From NCBI GenBank assembly GCA_025210555.1, contig JAOARL010000008.1, forward strand, positions 109,024 through 173,023: a stretch of DNA of 64,000 nt, written 5' to 3'. Source of the DNA: Clostridia bacterium (GTDB lineage Bacteria; Bacillota; Clostridia; Lachnospirales; JAOARL01). Position 1 is the first letter of the stretch. Every line of letters starts with the position of its first letter. The translations under genes and the position numbers were made by a program. The notes beneath the pieces were generated by a model. The model was not told the DNA's origin and did no database searches. It worked only from the letters and a program-made list of their open reading frames with translations. Below are positions 40,048 through 49,595 of this stretch, piece by piece.

Positions 40048-41097
40048 TCACCTTTTCTCCCTTGTCATTTCTAGAAGTCCAAGCTTTGTATATCCATACA
40101 CAGCTGTTTTGTTTTTATCTTTCTTCAGTTCCTCTTTAACTATATCTAATACTTCTTGCTGCTTCTCTTTAGACTTCATATTTATAAAATCAATTATTAT
40201 AATACCACTAAGGTTTTTAAGTCTTATTTGTCTTACTATTTCCTTAGCCGCATCTATATTTGTCTTTTCTATGTTTTTCTCTAAATTTTTACTTGTTGTA
40301 TTTTTGCCAGTATTTATATCAATAACATTCATAGCTTCAGTCTTATCAAATATTATCTTTCCACCTGATTTAAGCCATACATATTTCTTACCTATATCAC
40401 TATATTTTTTATTAAGATCAAATACTATATCTAAGTCCTTAACGAGCTTAATACCATCTTTGTTAATACCAAAAGCTTCTGCATATCTCTCAAGCTTATT
40501 ATATATAGTTTCATCCTCTGTAATATATTCATCAACACATTTATTTTCTGTTAATGCTCTATATGCGGAATCTTTATTTATATATACGTCCCTGTCATTT
40601 AACATTCCGCTACTTCTTTTAATAAGATCTTTCATTCTCTTATTTAAGAATTCATACTCCTTTAAAATTTTATCTTCTTCTGCTTCTTCCCTAACTATTA
40701 TCTGATATTCTTTCCCTTTTAACATTTCTTTTATTTTGCTTCCATCTCTATCGAATCCTTCTGAGAACTTAACACCTTCTCCTCTTAGATTTAATATAAG
40801 ATTTTTACCCTTAACAGATATATTATCAGTTAAGTTAACAAGCTTTTCATCCGTCTTATCTTTTTTAATTTCAACTAAAATTTCTTCACCTATATTGTAA
40901 ACCTTTTTAGTTTGAAGATATCCTTTTTCTTTCTTTGAGATATCTACAAATATGCTTCCTACTGCTTTTTTTACTTCTTTTACTTTACCTAAATATATAT
41001 TTCCTGTATTAGTTTCCTTTAAATTAATGAATTCAACTAACATACCATCCTCTAAAACATATATCATATTCTTTTTTACTATAACCTTCTTATTCAT
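40048..41097 (-). CDS. rng: Ribonuclease E/G family protein
   Basis: About 349 residues, short RNase G-type. An N-terminal S1-like RNA-binding domain (about 20-90: GNIYLGKVKEVKKAVGSIFVDI) precedes the nuclease core. The core has the catalytic acidic positions in TEAMNVIDINTGK and GIIIIDFINM; E. coli RNase E Asp303/Asp346 correspond to these. The Zn-link cysteines are not seen. It ends KLGLLEMTREK, the conserved RNase E/G end of core. The ATG at 41097 is six bases after AAAGGAG. It takes part in rRNA/mRNA processing. Confidence 0.88.
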   Translation of the reverse strand: MNKKVIVKKNMIYVLEDGMLVEFINLKETNTGNIYLGKVKEVKKAVGSIFVDISKKEKGYLQTKKVYNIGEEILVEIKKDKTDEKLVNLTDNISVKGKNLILNLRGEGVKFSEGFDRDGSKIKEMLKGKEYQIIVREEAEEDKILKEYEFLNKRMKDLIKRSSGMLNDRDVYINKDSAYRALTENKCVDEYITEDETIYNKLERYAEAFGINKDGIKLVKDLDIVFDLNKKYSDIGKKYVWLKSGGKIIFDKTEAMNVIDINTGKNTTSKNLEKNIEKTNIDAAKEIVRQIRLKNLSGIIIIDFINMKSKEKQQEVLDIVKEELKKDKNKTAVYGYTKLGLLEMTREKR

Positions 41098-41112
41098 AGA
41101 CATCTCCTTTCA

Positions 41113-42294
41113 TTAATTATTGTAAGCTACTTTTCCTTTTTTGTCTCTAAATATCATTTTATATAATGCAAATGCTACTAATATTAACCCAAGATATATT
41201 ACATACATATCATAGTTAGTTCTACTCTCTGCCATAAATCCAAATATTGGAGCTAATAACGAATATGATAGATTAAGTATCATACTTTTATATGACATAA
41301 TTGCAGCTCTTTTATCATTATCAACTATTTCATTTATTTCTAAATCTACAATGTTCATATATACAGATCTAAAAGATTGATGTACTAACATACCAATTAT
41401 AAATAAATATACATTTCCTGTTACAAATAGGAATCCAGCTCCTATAAGTATTAAATGTAAAACTCTAGCGCTATCTCCTTTAAATTTCATATACAAATCA
41501 TTATTATGTTTTGTAGCTAATGCCGTTGTTAAATTAGCTACAAAATATATAATACCAATATATTCTATTTTAAAGTTCATGTCTTTAAGATACGGTGCAA
41601 AATGAATAAAGTTTATTCTAATGAAAAAATAGTAAATAGATGTAGCAACTATTATTTTTATTATTTTTATGTTTGAAAGTACATATTTTGTATCTACCTT
41701 TAGCTCACTAAGAAATTTAATTCTACATTTTTGTTCATGTTCATTAGTTTCTTCAAATAAAACTATAAATATTAAATTTATGAGCGAAAGAATCGCTGCA
41801 ATAGCTATTGGTAGGTTCTTATCTATACCAAATACAAACCCTGCTAATATACACTCAACTGATGCAAATACATACATATATGAATCAGCTCTACCTTTAA
41901 CTTCTTCATATTCTTTTTCCCTCTTCATATATTTAAGACTTTCATAAAGAAGTGATACATCAGCACCATTTTTAAAAGTCATTCCTGCTCCATAAATTGC
42001 TTTAAGCACTACTGCTGGCCAAAAACCATCTAGAAATACCCAAAGACCAAGTGACATTATTATAAGTATCTGACCAAAAATCAATATCTTCTTTCTTCCA
42101 ATTCTATCAGACAAACATCCCGAAAACACATCTAGCAATGTGCAAGTAAATGTATAAACAGCTTGAACTATCATAAGTTCAGCAAATGACAAACCTTTTG
42201 CAATAAGCATTAGTGTGTATATTGGCGCCATTATTTGTATATTGTTAAAAGCTTCATAAGCTGGAAAATACTTTATATTATTTGCTAGTTTCAT
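41113..42294 (-). CDS. MFS transporter
   Basis: About 393 residues, twelve spans. The loop 2-3 MFS signature is visible as GCLSDRIGRKKILIFGQ. Between spans six and seven is a charged cytoplasmic loop. Substrate unknown; overall layout is drug/metabolite-type. The ATG at 42294 follows GGAGG within the last codons of lgt, overlapping it by 17 bases. Confidence 0.85.
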   Translation of the reverse strand: MKLANNIKYFPAYEAFNNIQIMAPIYTLMLIAKGLSFAELMIVQAVYTFTCTLLDVFSGCLSDRIGRKKILIFGQILIIMSLGLWVFLDGFWPAVVLKAIYGAGMTFKNGADVSLLYESLKYMKREKEYEEVKGRADSYMYVFASVECILAGFVFGIDKNLPIAIAAILSLINLIFIVLFEETNEHEQKCRIKFLSELKVDTKYVLSNIKIIKIIVATSIYYFFIRINFIHFAPYLKDMNFKIEYIGIIYFVANLTTALATKHNNDLYMKFKGDSARVLHLILIGAGFLFVTGNVYLFIIGMLVHQSFRSVYMNIVDLEINEIVDNDKRAAIMSYKSMILNLSYSLLAPIFGFMAESRTNYDMYVIYLGLILVAFALYKMIFRDKKGKVAYNN

Positions 42295-43129
42295 TCTTAC
42301 CTCCAAGTTTAAATATTATTGCCCCTAATATTATTGCTAAAATTGCTACTACTTGTGATATAGGAACTCCAGTACTACCTATTATAAGTTGATCTGTTCT
42401 AAGCCCTTCTATAAAAAATCTTCCTATACCATATCCAATTAAATATAAACTAAATACTTCACCATTCTTTTTCTTAAATTTACTTCTATATATCACAAGT
42501 AAAATGAATAATGATATATTCCAAACTGATTCATATAAGAATGTTGGATGTACCTGAAGATATTTAATACCTTCAACATCTATTAACTTATCTTTTAAGC
42601 TTGCTGGAACGTATGCCGCTCTGCTTGCCATTATTCTCATTGCAAATAGATTCTCTGTAAAGGATCCAAAGGCCTCTTTATTAAAGAAGTTCCCCCATCT
42701 TCCTATAGATTGACCTAAAGCTAAATAAGGTATTATTGTGTCTGCTAATAAAAAGAAATTAATATTCTTTTTCTTTGTATAAACAACTGCTGTAACAACA
42801 GCAGCTATAACACCACCATAAATAGCTAGCCCACCACTTCTTATATTTATAACATCCCAAATACTACTAAATTCATCTAGACTAAATAATACATAATAAG
42901 CTCTAGCTCCTATAATACTAAAAACTATTGCATAAAATGCGAAATCTAAATAAGTTTCTTCATCTTGTTTTGTTCTTTTTACTTCTCTTAGCATTAACAT
43001 TACTCCTAATACAAATGCTATTGATATGAAAAATCCATAATAATATATTTTAAAATTTCCTATTTTAAAAAGTACATTACTAAGTTCATTAATTTTAATT
43101 CCTAAATTAGGAAACCATATTTCCGGCAT
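42278..43129 (-). CDS. lgt: Prolipoprotein diacylglyceryl transferase
   Basis: 283 residues with seven spans. Transfers diacylglycerol to the lipobox cysteine of prolipoproteins. Conserved marks: YYYGFFISIAF near the start, GGLAIYGGVIAA, GRWGNFFNKEAFG, HPTFLYES and the C-terminal YGIGRFFIEGLRTDQL. Its start lies 23 bases inside the MATE gene end, so it is coupled. It would serve the lipoprotein at 29.8-30.3 kb. Confidence 0.96.
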   Translation of the reverse strand: MPEIWFPNLGIKINELSNVLFKIGNFKIYYYGFFISIAFVLGVMLMLREVKRTKQDEETYLDFAFYAIVFSIIGARAYYVLFSLDEFSSIWDVINIRSGGLAIYGGVIAAVVTAVVYTKKKNINFFLLADTIIPYLALGQSIGRWGNFFNKEAFGSFTENLFAMRIMASRAAYVPASLKDKLIDVEGIKYLQVHPTFLYESVWNISLFILLVIYRSKFKKKNGEVFSLYLIGYGIGRFFIEGLRTDQLIIGSTGVPISQVVAILAIILGAIIFKLGGKNETSK

Positions 43130-44477
43130 CTATATCCACTCCATTCAATTCATAACTATCCAATTTCTTTTTATTAATGACATAATATATCAAAGCCCCT
43201 ATTTCCGCAAAAACATATGTTAGCCATACTCCACTTATTCCTAAATATATAGGCAGTACATTTATACCTATTGCTATTAGAATAAAGCTTCTTAGTATAG
43301 AAAGTATTGCCGAAGCTTTAGCATTTTCAGTGGCTGTATAATATGAAATCAAAACATTATTATATCCCTGAACTATAAAAACTAAAGAATAAAGTGCCAT
43401 ACCTTCTACAATTACCTTTATAGCATTTTCATCTGTTATTCCAAATATCCCTATAAAATCTTCAACAAATAGATTTAACACAAGCATCGAGAAAACACCA
43501 AATATTATTGAATACTTTATGGCTAAATTTTTGAAATCATTTGCTCTTTTAATATCTCCAGCTCCATAGTCATAACTAACAGCTTGACTTATTGCAACTG
43601 AAATTGCATAAAGCGTTAACATTAAAAAGTTACTTATTGTATTTACAAAGGTAAGTGACTCAACACCACTCTGTCCTACATATTTAATTATAGCAATCAT
43701 AAATAACATTTGTGTTATGCCATATGTAGATTCAGATACTAAATCTGAAAATCCATTATATAAAGCAAACCAAACCTTTTTGAGATTCCACTTAAACTTA
43801 ACTATTTTCAACACTTTATTACCTACTGCAAATCTTGCAATCAAATACATAATAAATGAAGATGCACCTGTTGCATAAATAACCCCTTCTATTCCCATAT
43901 TAAAGTATTCAAGCGCAACATAATCAAATACTATATTAAGTATATTTCCTATTATTATAGCAATTGATATAAGCATTGGCTTCCCAATAACTCTACCTAT
44001 ACTTATATAATATTGGCTAAGACACCATACTATTGTTGTAAGAATTAAAGTATCGCTATATATTTTTGCATTATTAAGTGTTTGCAGTGATACGTCATAA
44101 TTAAGATACACAATATCTGATATGATTTTCAGTAAGGGCATTGCAATTATTGATGTTATAATAGTAACTCCAAGCATCATTGAATACATCTTATTTGCTT
44201 CTTTGTAATCACCTTTACCTAAATCAACTTCTATAACCACTGACGCTCCAACAGATAACATTAATGTAATAGCTGTTAAAAACTGTACCATTGGGAACGC
44301 TAATCCTATAGCCTCAAATGCAGATGTTCCTAAATATTTCTTAACAAAGTATGCATCAGCTGTTGTATATGCTGATATAGCAAAAAAACTAAGCATTAAA
44401 GGAATAAAGTATTTAAAAAATACATATCTTATAGATTTCTTTTCAAATAACTCTTCTAATTCTTCTTTTTTATTCAT
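43107..44477 (-). CDS. MATE family efflux transporter (second copy)
   Basis: About 456 residues, twelve spans, in two six-span halves of the MATE (MOP superfamily) fold; sodium- or proton-driven export of cationic compounds. Segments FFAISAYTTADAYFVKKYLG and QYYISIGRVIGKPM are typical. It is clearly paralogous to the next gene upstream (same SYTTADAYFVKKYLG/ISFYVVIDAAFVKKYVG region), from tandem duplication. The ATG at 44477 follows CGGAG. Substrate unknown. Confidence 0.88.
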   Translation of the reverse strand: MNKKEELEELFEKKSIRYVFFKYFIPLMLSFFAISAYTTADAYFVKKYLGTSAFEAIGLAFPMVQFLTAITLMLSVGASVVIEVDLGKGDYKEANKMYSMMLGVTIITSIIAMPLLKIISDIVYLNYDVSLQTLNNAKIYSDTLILTTIVWCLSQYYISIGRVIGKPMLISIAIIIGNILNIVFDYVALEYFNMGIEGVIYATGASSFIMYLIARFAVGNKVLKIVKFKWNLKKVWFALYNGFSDLVSESTYGITQMLFMIAIIKYVGQSGVESLTFVNTISNFLMLTLYAISVAISQAVSYDYGAGDIKRANDFKNLAIKYSIIFGVFSMLVLNLFVEDFIGIFGITDENAIKVIVEGMALYSLVFIVQGYNNVLISYYTATENAKASAILSILRSFILIAIGINVLPIYLGISGVWLTYVFAEIGALIYYVINKKKLDSYELNGVDIDAGNMVS

Positions 44478-44488
44478 AGATTCTCCGA

Positions 44489-45814
44489 TCAACTATTTTT
44501 TACTATCAACCTAGCTTTTTTAGTTAAGTTAACAAAGTATATACACACAGCTGTTACAACTTCTGAGAATAAAAATGTTAACCAAACTCCATCTAACCCT
44601 AAAAATCCAGGTAATATTATTATCCCTATTATAACAAATATTAAGCCTTTTAGTATAGAGAATATTGCAGAGGTTCTAGCATCTTCAATTGCTGTATAAT
44701 AAGATATATAAACCGAATTATATCCTACTAGAATTAGCAGTGGCGCATATAATCTTGCTGCATTAATAGCTAACTCTATAATATTAACTTTTACTATTCC
44801 AAATAATTTAACAAAATCATATATAAACACATTCATAATCACAAAAAATATAGTTCCTATAACAGTTGACCACTTCAAAACAAAGTTTTTTACCTCATTA
44901 ATCTTCTGAGCATTGTTAGCTCCATGGTTATAACTAATTATTGGCTGTACAGATACAGCCATCCCGTATATTGTTAAAACTAAAAAGTTACTTAAATAAT
45001 TTATAAGACCTAGCGCTACCACGCCATCTTTACCTGCATATATAGACACACTATATAAAAATATAAGTTGAGTAAGTCCATAAGAGCACTCAGCAACTAA
45101 ATCAGAAAAACCATTATATAAAATTCCCCACACTCTTTTAGCTTCTAATTTAAACTTTGTAAATTTTATCCTCTTGTTACCAACTATAAATATCCCGATT
45201 ATAAGTACAAAAGCTGCCGAAGATCCAGTAGCAATGACAGCACCTTCTACTCCCATATTAAACTTATCAAGTAATATGTAATCAAATATTATATTCAATA
45301 TATTTCCTGTTATTATAACAATAGATGCTGCCATTGGCTTTCCTATTGCTCTTGCAACACTTAAGAAATATTGACTAACTACCCATATAGGAGTGGTTAG
45401 TATTAGTATATTAGAATACACTCTTGCCTGCTCTATTACTTCTGGTCCTACATTTGAATTTGCATACATAACCTGAGAGATTAAATTAAGTAGTGGCATA
45501 AATAAAACACTTAAAATAGCACTTACAAATATCATCATCGAATATACTCTACTTGCTTCTTTTATGTCTCCCTTACCAAGTTCTATTCCTATTACTGTAG
45601 ATGTTCCAATACCTACCATTAGTGAAATTCCTATTATAAATTGCATTATAGGAAATGCTAAGTTAACACCAGCCAATGCATCAACTCCTACATATTTTTT
45701 AACAAATGCTGCATCAATTACAACATAAAATGATATGACAAAAAAACTGAGTAACTGTGGCAAAAAATATTTTAAAAACAATTTATGTATCGGCAACTTA
45801 TTATCTTTTTCCAT
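44489..45814 (-). CDS. MATE family efflux transporter (first copy)
   Basis: 441 residues, twelve spans, MATE fold. FVVIDAAFVKKYVGVDALAGVNLAFP at the first span and SQYFLSVARAIGKPMAAS match the family. Paralogue of the downstream MATE gene. Its ATG directly abuts the stop of the ABC-F gene, so translation is likely coupled. Substrate unknown; proximity to ABC-F suggests, weakly, antibiotic or stress tolerance. Confidence 0.88.
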   Translation of the reverse strand: MEKDNKLPIHKLFLKYFLPQLLSFFVISFYVVIDAAFVKKYVGVDALAGVNLAFPIMQFIIGISLMVGIGTSTVIGIELGKGDIKEASRVYSMMIFVSAILSVLFMPLLNLISQVMYANSNVGPEVIEQARVYSNILILTTPIWVVSQYFLSVARAIGKPMAASIVIITGNILNIIFDYILLDKFNMGVEGAVIATGSSAAFVLIIGIFIVGNKRIKFTKFKLEAKRVWGILYNGFSDLVAECSYGLTQLIFLYSVSIYAGKDGVVALGLINYLSNFLVLTIYGMAVSVQPIISYNHGANNAQKINEVKNFVLKWSTVIGTIFFVIMNVFIYDFVKLFGIVKVNIIELAINAARLYAPLLILVGYNSVYISYYTAIEDARTSAIFSILKGLIFVIIGIIILPGFLGLDGVWLTFLFSEVVTAVCIYFVNLTKKARLIVKNS

Positions 45815-47638
45815 TTATACATCTAACCTTTCATATTCCTCAAATAATTTTTCTACTTCTTCATCAATCTTACTAATTTCACTACTTATTTCATTTAACT
45901 TTGAATAACTACTAGTATTATCAGGATTGTGAAGTTCTTCTTCTAACTTAGCTTTTTCCAATTCTAGCTTCTCGATATACTCTTCAATCTTAGCCATTTT
46001 TCTTTCATTTATCTTCCTAGTATTATCTCTAACTTTATAATTCTTTTTCTTTACTTCTACTTCCTTATCTTTCACATCTATAAATTCTATATTTCCGTAT
46101 TTGTATTCTATTACTTTATCTCTTTTAAGTTTTAATACTCTATCAGCAATCTTCTCTATGAAATATCTATCATGTGATATAAAAAGAATGGTGCCTTTAT
46201 AATCAACTAATATATTCTCTAAAACTTCTTTTGATGCTAAATCAAGATGGTTTGTAGGCTCATCTAAAAGTAATAAGTTAACATCTGATAGCATAAGTTT
46301 TGCAAGAGACACTCTTGCCTTTTCCCCACCACTTAATTGCTTTATAGTTTTAAATACATCTTCACCAACAAATAAAAACCTTGCAAGTAGATTTCTTATT
46401 TCCTTATCATTCATGTCAGGTCTTAAATTTGATATTTCTTCTATGACATTATTTTTTTCATTTAAATCTGAATGATGCTGATCATAGTATCCAATCTTAA
46501 CATTTGCCCCTAACTTTACTTCATCAATATCATCTTTAACCATATTTAAAAGAGTTGTTTTTCCACAACCATTAGCCCCTATTATAGCTACTTTCTCTTC
46601 TCTTTTTAAATAGAAATTAATATCTTTAAATAGCACCGTATCTCCAAACGATTTACTAATGTTAGTCACATCTAATACATCATTTCCCGTTCTAGTAGTA
46701 ACATCAATCTCAAATTTCATATCCTTAAGCATTGATGGTTTCTCAAGAACTTCTTTCTTATCAAGCCTTTTTTCTCTACTTTTAGCTCTTTTAAAACTCT
46801 TAATTGACCCATATTGATAATATCTTTTTATAATTTCTTCTTCCTGCTTAAGCATCCTCTGATTATTTTCATATGCCTTAAGTTCTACTTGAAAATCTTC
46901 TTCCTTTTTAATCTTATATGCAGAATAGTTCCCATTATATTCTTTACTCTTTTTATTTTCTACTTCAATAATTTTCATAGCTACTCTGTCCAAGAAATGT
47001 CTATCATGCGATACAATCAAAACTGCACCCTTATAATTAATTATAAAACTTTCAAGCCATGTTATTGCATTTACATCTAAATGGTTTGTAGGCTCATCAA
47101 GAATAAGTAAGTTACTATTTTTAACTAACACTTTCGCTAACAGTACCCTTGTTTTTTCTCCTCCTGAAAGCTTATCGATCTTGTTATTAAATTCTTTCTC
47201 TGTGAATCCTAACCCTATTAGGGCTCCTTTCACCCTGCTTGAAACTTCATATCCATTTATTTCATTGTATTCTTCTATAAGCTTATTATATTTATTCATA
47301 TTTGATTCATTCAGATCAAACTCAAGCATTCGCATCTTATTTTCTATTTCAAACACTTTTTCAAATATAGATTCTACTTCTTCATATATAGTTTTATTGT
47401 TATCTAAATTTTGATTTTGAGCAAGATAAGACATACTTACAGACTTGTCTATAAATATATCTCCACCATCTTTTAATACTTCATCTGTTATCATCTTAAG
47501 TATAGTTGACTTACCACTTCCGTTTACACCAACTAAACCTATCTTTTCAGTTTGCCCAACTGAAAACGATACGTTTTTTAATATTGCTTCTCCATTATAT
47601 ATTTTTTTAAGTTCATTTACTCTTAATATTTCTTTCAT
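45815..47638 (-). CDS. ABC-F family ATPase
   Basis: About 607 residues, soluble, two ATP-binding cassettes with no membrane domain. NBD1: GLVGVNGSGKST, LSGGEKTRVLLAK, LLILDEPTNHLD. NBD2: AIIGANGCGKTT, LSGGEKARVSLAK, LLLLDEPTNHLD. The interdomain linker is near 240-320, and the C-terminal coiled coil (about 540-605) is Uup/YdiF-like. ABC-F proteins act on the ribosome, some giving antibiotic resistance. A housekeeping member is as likely as a resistance one. ATG at 47638 after GGTGGAAAG. Confidence 0.9.
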   Translation of the reverse strand: MKEILRVNELKKIYNGEAILKNVSFSVGQTEKIGLVGVNGSGKSTILKMITDEVLKDGGDIFIDKSVSMSYLAQNQNLDNNKTIYEEVESIFEKVFEIENKMRMLEFDLNESNMNKYNKLIEEYNEINGYEVSSRVKGALIGLGFTEKEFNNKIDKLSGGEKTRVLLAKVLVKNSNLLILDEPTNHLDVNAITWLESFIINYKGAVLIVSHDRHFLDRVAMKIIEVENKKSKEYNGNYSAYKIKKEEDFQVELKAYENNQRMLKQEEEIIKRYYQYGSIKSFKRAKSREKRLDKKEVLEKPSMLKDMKFEIDVTTRTGNDVLDVTNISKSFGDTVLFKDINFYLKREEKVAIIGANGCGKTTLLNMVKDDIDEVKLGANVKIGYYDQHHSDLNEKNNVIEEISNLRPDMNDKEIRNLLARFLFVGEDVFKTIKQLSGGEKARVSLAKLMLSDVNLLLLDEPTNHLDLASKEVLENILVDYKGTILFISHDRYFIEKIADRVLKLKRDKVIEYKYGNIEFIDVKDKEVEVKKKNYKVRDNTRKINERKMAKIEEYIEKLELEKAKLEEELHNPDNTSSYSKLNEISSEISKIDEEVEKLFEEYERLDV

Positions 47639-47665
47639 TCTTTCCACCACTCTTACTAAAAAAAT

Positions 47666-47684
47666 AAACAGCTCTTAGCTGTCT
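47666..47684 (-). terminator. Hairpin after small anchored protein gene
   Basis: Core stem ACAGCT-CTT-AGCTGT followed on the minus strand by ATTTTTTT; it overlaps the stop codon of the gene at 47675. Confidence 0.6.
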
Positions 47685-48121
47685 ATTTGATATTTAATTA
47701 AATAAATTCCTTCAATAACATTATTTACAGTTATTATTAATTTTACATCTTTATATTCAGCATTTATAATACCTGGACTTGTTTCATCTATCTTCCATCC
47801 ATCTTTTTTAAATTCTCTAAAATATTCTTTTATCTCATCTAAGCTAGATAGAGTATAATATTTTTTGTTTTTATGGTCTCCATCAACTAAGAATATACTT
47901 GTTTTAGGTGGTAATCTGTATTCACAAACACCTTCTATACAGAAATTAAGATCATCTTTTTCTTGTGGAAAAAAGACTGCTTTAGTAACTGCTTTTATTT
48001 CCGCATCCATTATAGGCCTTTTAAGCATAAGTGATAGCGCACCTAAAAACACTATAATACCTATTCCTAAAACTATAAATATTCCAACTATAGTTCTATA
48101 GATTTTTCTTAATCTCTCCAT
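47675..48121 (-). CDS. Membrane-anchored hypothetical protein
   Basis: 148 residues. A basic start and one membrane anchor (about 11-33) lead to an extracellular domain of about 110 residues with one likely disulfide, CIEGVC, and a SLDEIKEYFREFKKDGWKI helix. Not recognised. It begins eight bases after the DUF2971 gene, so the two are cotranscribed. Confidence 0.65.
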   Translation of the reverse strand: MERLRKIYRTIVGIFIVLGIGIIVFLGALSLMLKRPIMDAEIKAVTKAVFFPQEKDDLNFCIEGVCEYRLPPKTSIFLVDGDHKNKKYYTLSSLDEIKEYFREFKKDGWKIDETSPGIINAEYKDVKLIITVNNVIEGIYLIKYQIDS

Positions 48122-48129
48122 AACTCCCC

Positions 48130-48798
48130 CTAAAATACTGGTATTTTATTTAGTATTGAACTTTTAACTTCAAAACTATAGCTACCTTTTAACACGGCTT
48201 CTCTAATTACTTCTATATCATGTCCTAAAACATATACTTCATTTATCATTTTATTTAAATCACATTCTATAAAATGTCCATATACCATATCTTCATTTTT
48301 AGAATGAACTAATCTTATTTCATTTTCTGACTCATAAATATCTCTTTTATAGTAATAAAGTTCTCTGTCCTCATCTATATTTATATAATCATTTTCATAA
48401 TCAACATATCTAACTTTTGCTAAATATATATCGTCTTCTACAGCCTTAAAACAATCGATTAGATTACCCATCGTAGTTTTAATAGCTATTCCCATTTTAT
48501 TATCAGAATAAAGTTTCCACATAGCTTCTGATTCGTGAGTATCTAAGTGCCAACAGCTCACACAGGTGAATTCCTTTAACGCTTTGTTAAGCTCTGATAC
48601 CCTATTATATTTTTCATTGTATAAATGTTTCCTATTTGCATGATTAATCTTAGGTAGCGATCCTTCAAAATCATCATCGAATATGCTTGCCTTTGTAAAA
48701 AACAAAGCATTATTTTCAAGCATGCTGACAAATTTAAAAAGATCCATGTACCTCCATACAACTTCTTCTCTGTCTATATTATCTACTAGTTTTATCAT
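48130..48798 (-). CDS. DUF2971 domain protein
   Basis: 222 residues of DUF2971. Family marks are the N-terminal WRYMDLFKFVSMLENNALFFTKASIFDDDFEGSLP, then FTCVSCWHLDTHESEAMWKLYSDNKMGIAIKTT with the conserved Cys-Trp and a Met-Trp pair. DUF2971 proteins occur widely in accessory and defence-rich regions; their activity is unknown to me. GGTGAT precedes the ATG. Confidence 0.82.
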   Translation of the reverse strand: MIKLVDNIDREEVVWRYMDLFKFVSMLENNALFFTKASIFDDDFEGSLPKINHANRKHLYNEKYNRVSELNKALKEFTCVSCWHLDTHESEAMWKLYSDNKMGIAIKTTMGNLIDCFKAVEDDIYLAKVRYVDYENDYINIDEDRELYYYKRDIYESENEIRLVHSKNEDMVYGHFIECDLNKMINEVYVLGHDIEVIREAVLKGSYSFEVKSSILNKIPVF

Positions 48799-48837
48799 AT
48801 CATCACCATATTTATCTTAACATATCTAATACAAATA

Positions 48838-48861
48838 AAAAAGTCACCTAAGTGACTTTTT
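48838..48861 (-). terminator. Terminator after two-span protein gene
   Basis: AAAAAGTCAC-CTAA-GTGACTTTTT, a 10-bp perfect stem with a T-run on the minus strand. Confidence 0.85.
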
Positions 48862-48882
48862 ATAATATATTTAATTTGTTTT

Positions 48883-49473
48883 TTAATGATATGTGAACAT
48901 CAAAAAATCATCCTCTTCTTCAACAGTAAATCCTTTTCCATAAAAGTTAGTTAACGTTGAAATTACTCCTTCACTTTTCTTATATTCATCAGATTCTATT
49001 TCTATATTTGAAATTTCTGCAATACTGCTACCATCATGGTAATTAAATAAGGTACACGGACCTGTTGGTGAAAAATACTGTTCACCAAATCCCATTCTTA
49101 TTGAATTTCTACTAATTTTTAGCTGATTTTGCTCAAGTTTCTTCACTTCATCTCTCTGATTACAATACTCTGGAATTTTCTCCATAGTTATTACACCTGA
49201 TACAACTGCAATTGCAGTTATTGATAAATATCTTGCCAAACTAAATTCAACACCCAATATTTCTGGAACAACTAATGCCGCAACAGATCCAACACCTAAA
49301 CCTAAAGCTGTTATACCACTTATTATAAGCTCTGTCTTTTTTTCATTATATGAATCAACTACTTCAATATATTTTTCTTTATCCCTTGCTAAGGCTTCAT
49401 CCCAACATATTTTTGGGTATCTAATTGGTCTTTCCACCAACGACTTAATTTCATCCCAATATGATCCTACCAT
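48883..49473 (-). CDS. Two-span membrane protein of unknown function
   Basis: 196 residues. An N-terminal soluble part (about 1-45, RYPKICWDEALARDKEKY) is followed by a hairpin of two spans (about 48-70 and 80-100) and a soluble C-terminal half with PTGPCTLFNYHDGSSIAEI. Not recognised. It has its own promoter (49506-49534) and terminator, so it is a monocistronic unit. Confidence 0.65.
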   Translation of the reverse strand: MVGSYWDEIKSLVERPIRYPKICWDEALARDKEKYIEVVDSYNEKKTELIISGITALGLGVGSVAALVVPEILGVEFSLARYLSITAIAVVSGVITMEKIPEYCNQRDEVKKLEQNQLKISRNSIRMGFGEQYFSPTGPCTLFNYHDGSSIAEISNIEIESDEYKKSEGVISTLTNFYGKGFTVEEEDDFLMFTYH

Positions 49474-49505
49474 AACTTTCTCCTTAATTATATATAGTTT
49501 TTTTT

Positions 49506-49534
49506 ATATTATCACTTTTTTCTGAAAATTACAA
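49506..49534 (-). promoter_or_regulatory. Promoter of two-span membrane protein gene
   Basis: Minus strand TTGTAA (49529-49534), 17 bases, TAATAT (49506-49511). Confidence 0.5.
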
Positions 49535-49546
49535 TTTCAATAATAA

Positions 49547-49587
49547 AAAAAGAGCACATCGTAATTTAAATTTAATCTGCTCTTTTT
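49547..49587 (-). terminator. Terminator after DUF2344 gene
   Basis: AAAAAGAGCA and TGCTCTTTTT form a 10-bp stem with a 21-base loop, T-run on the minus strand. It ends the long mreB-to-DUF2344 region. Confidence 0.65.
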
Positions 49588-49595
49588 ATTTAACT

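Noticed and set aside
45815-47638. ABC-F protein as the missing ATPase of the lone ABC membrane domain
   Set aside because: ABC-F proteins are soluble twin-cassette ribosome factors that do not pair with exporter membrane domains, and the gene is 36 kb away.
48576-48761. Second minus-strand frame inside the DUF2971 gene
   Set aside because: Overlaps a clear family protein in another frame and has no RBS or family match.
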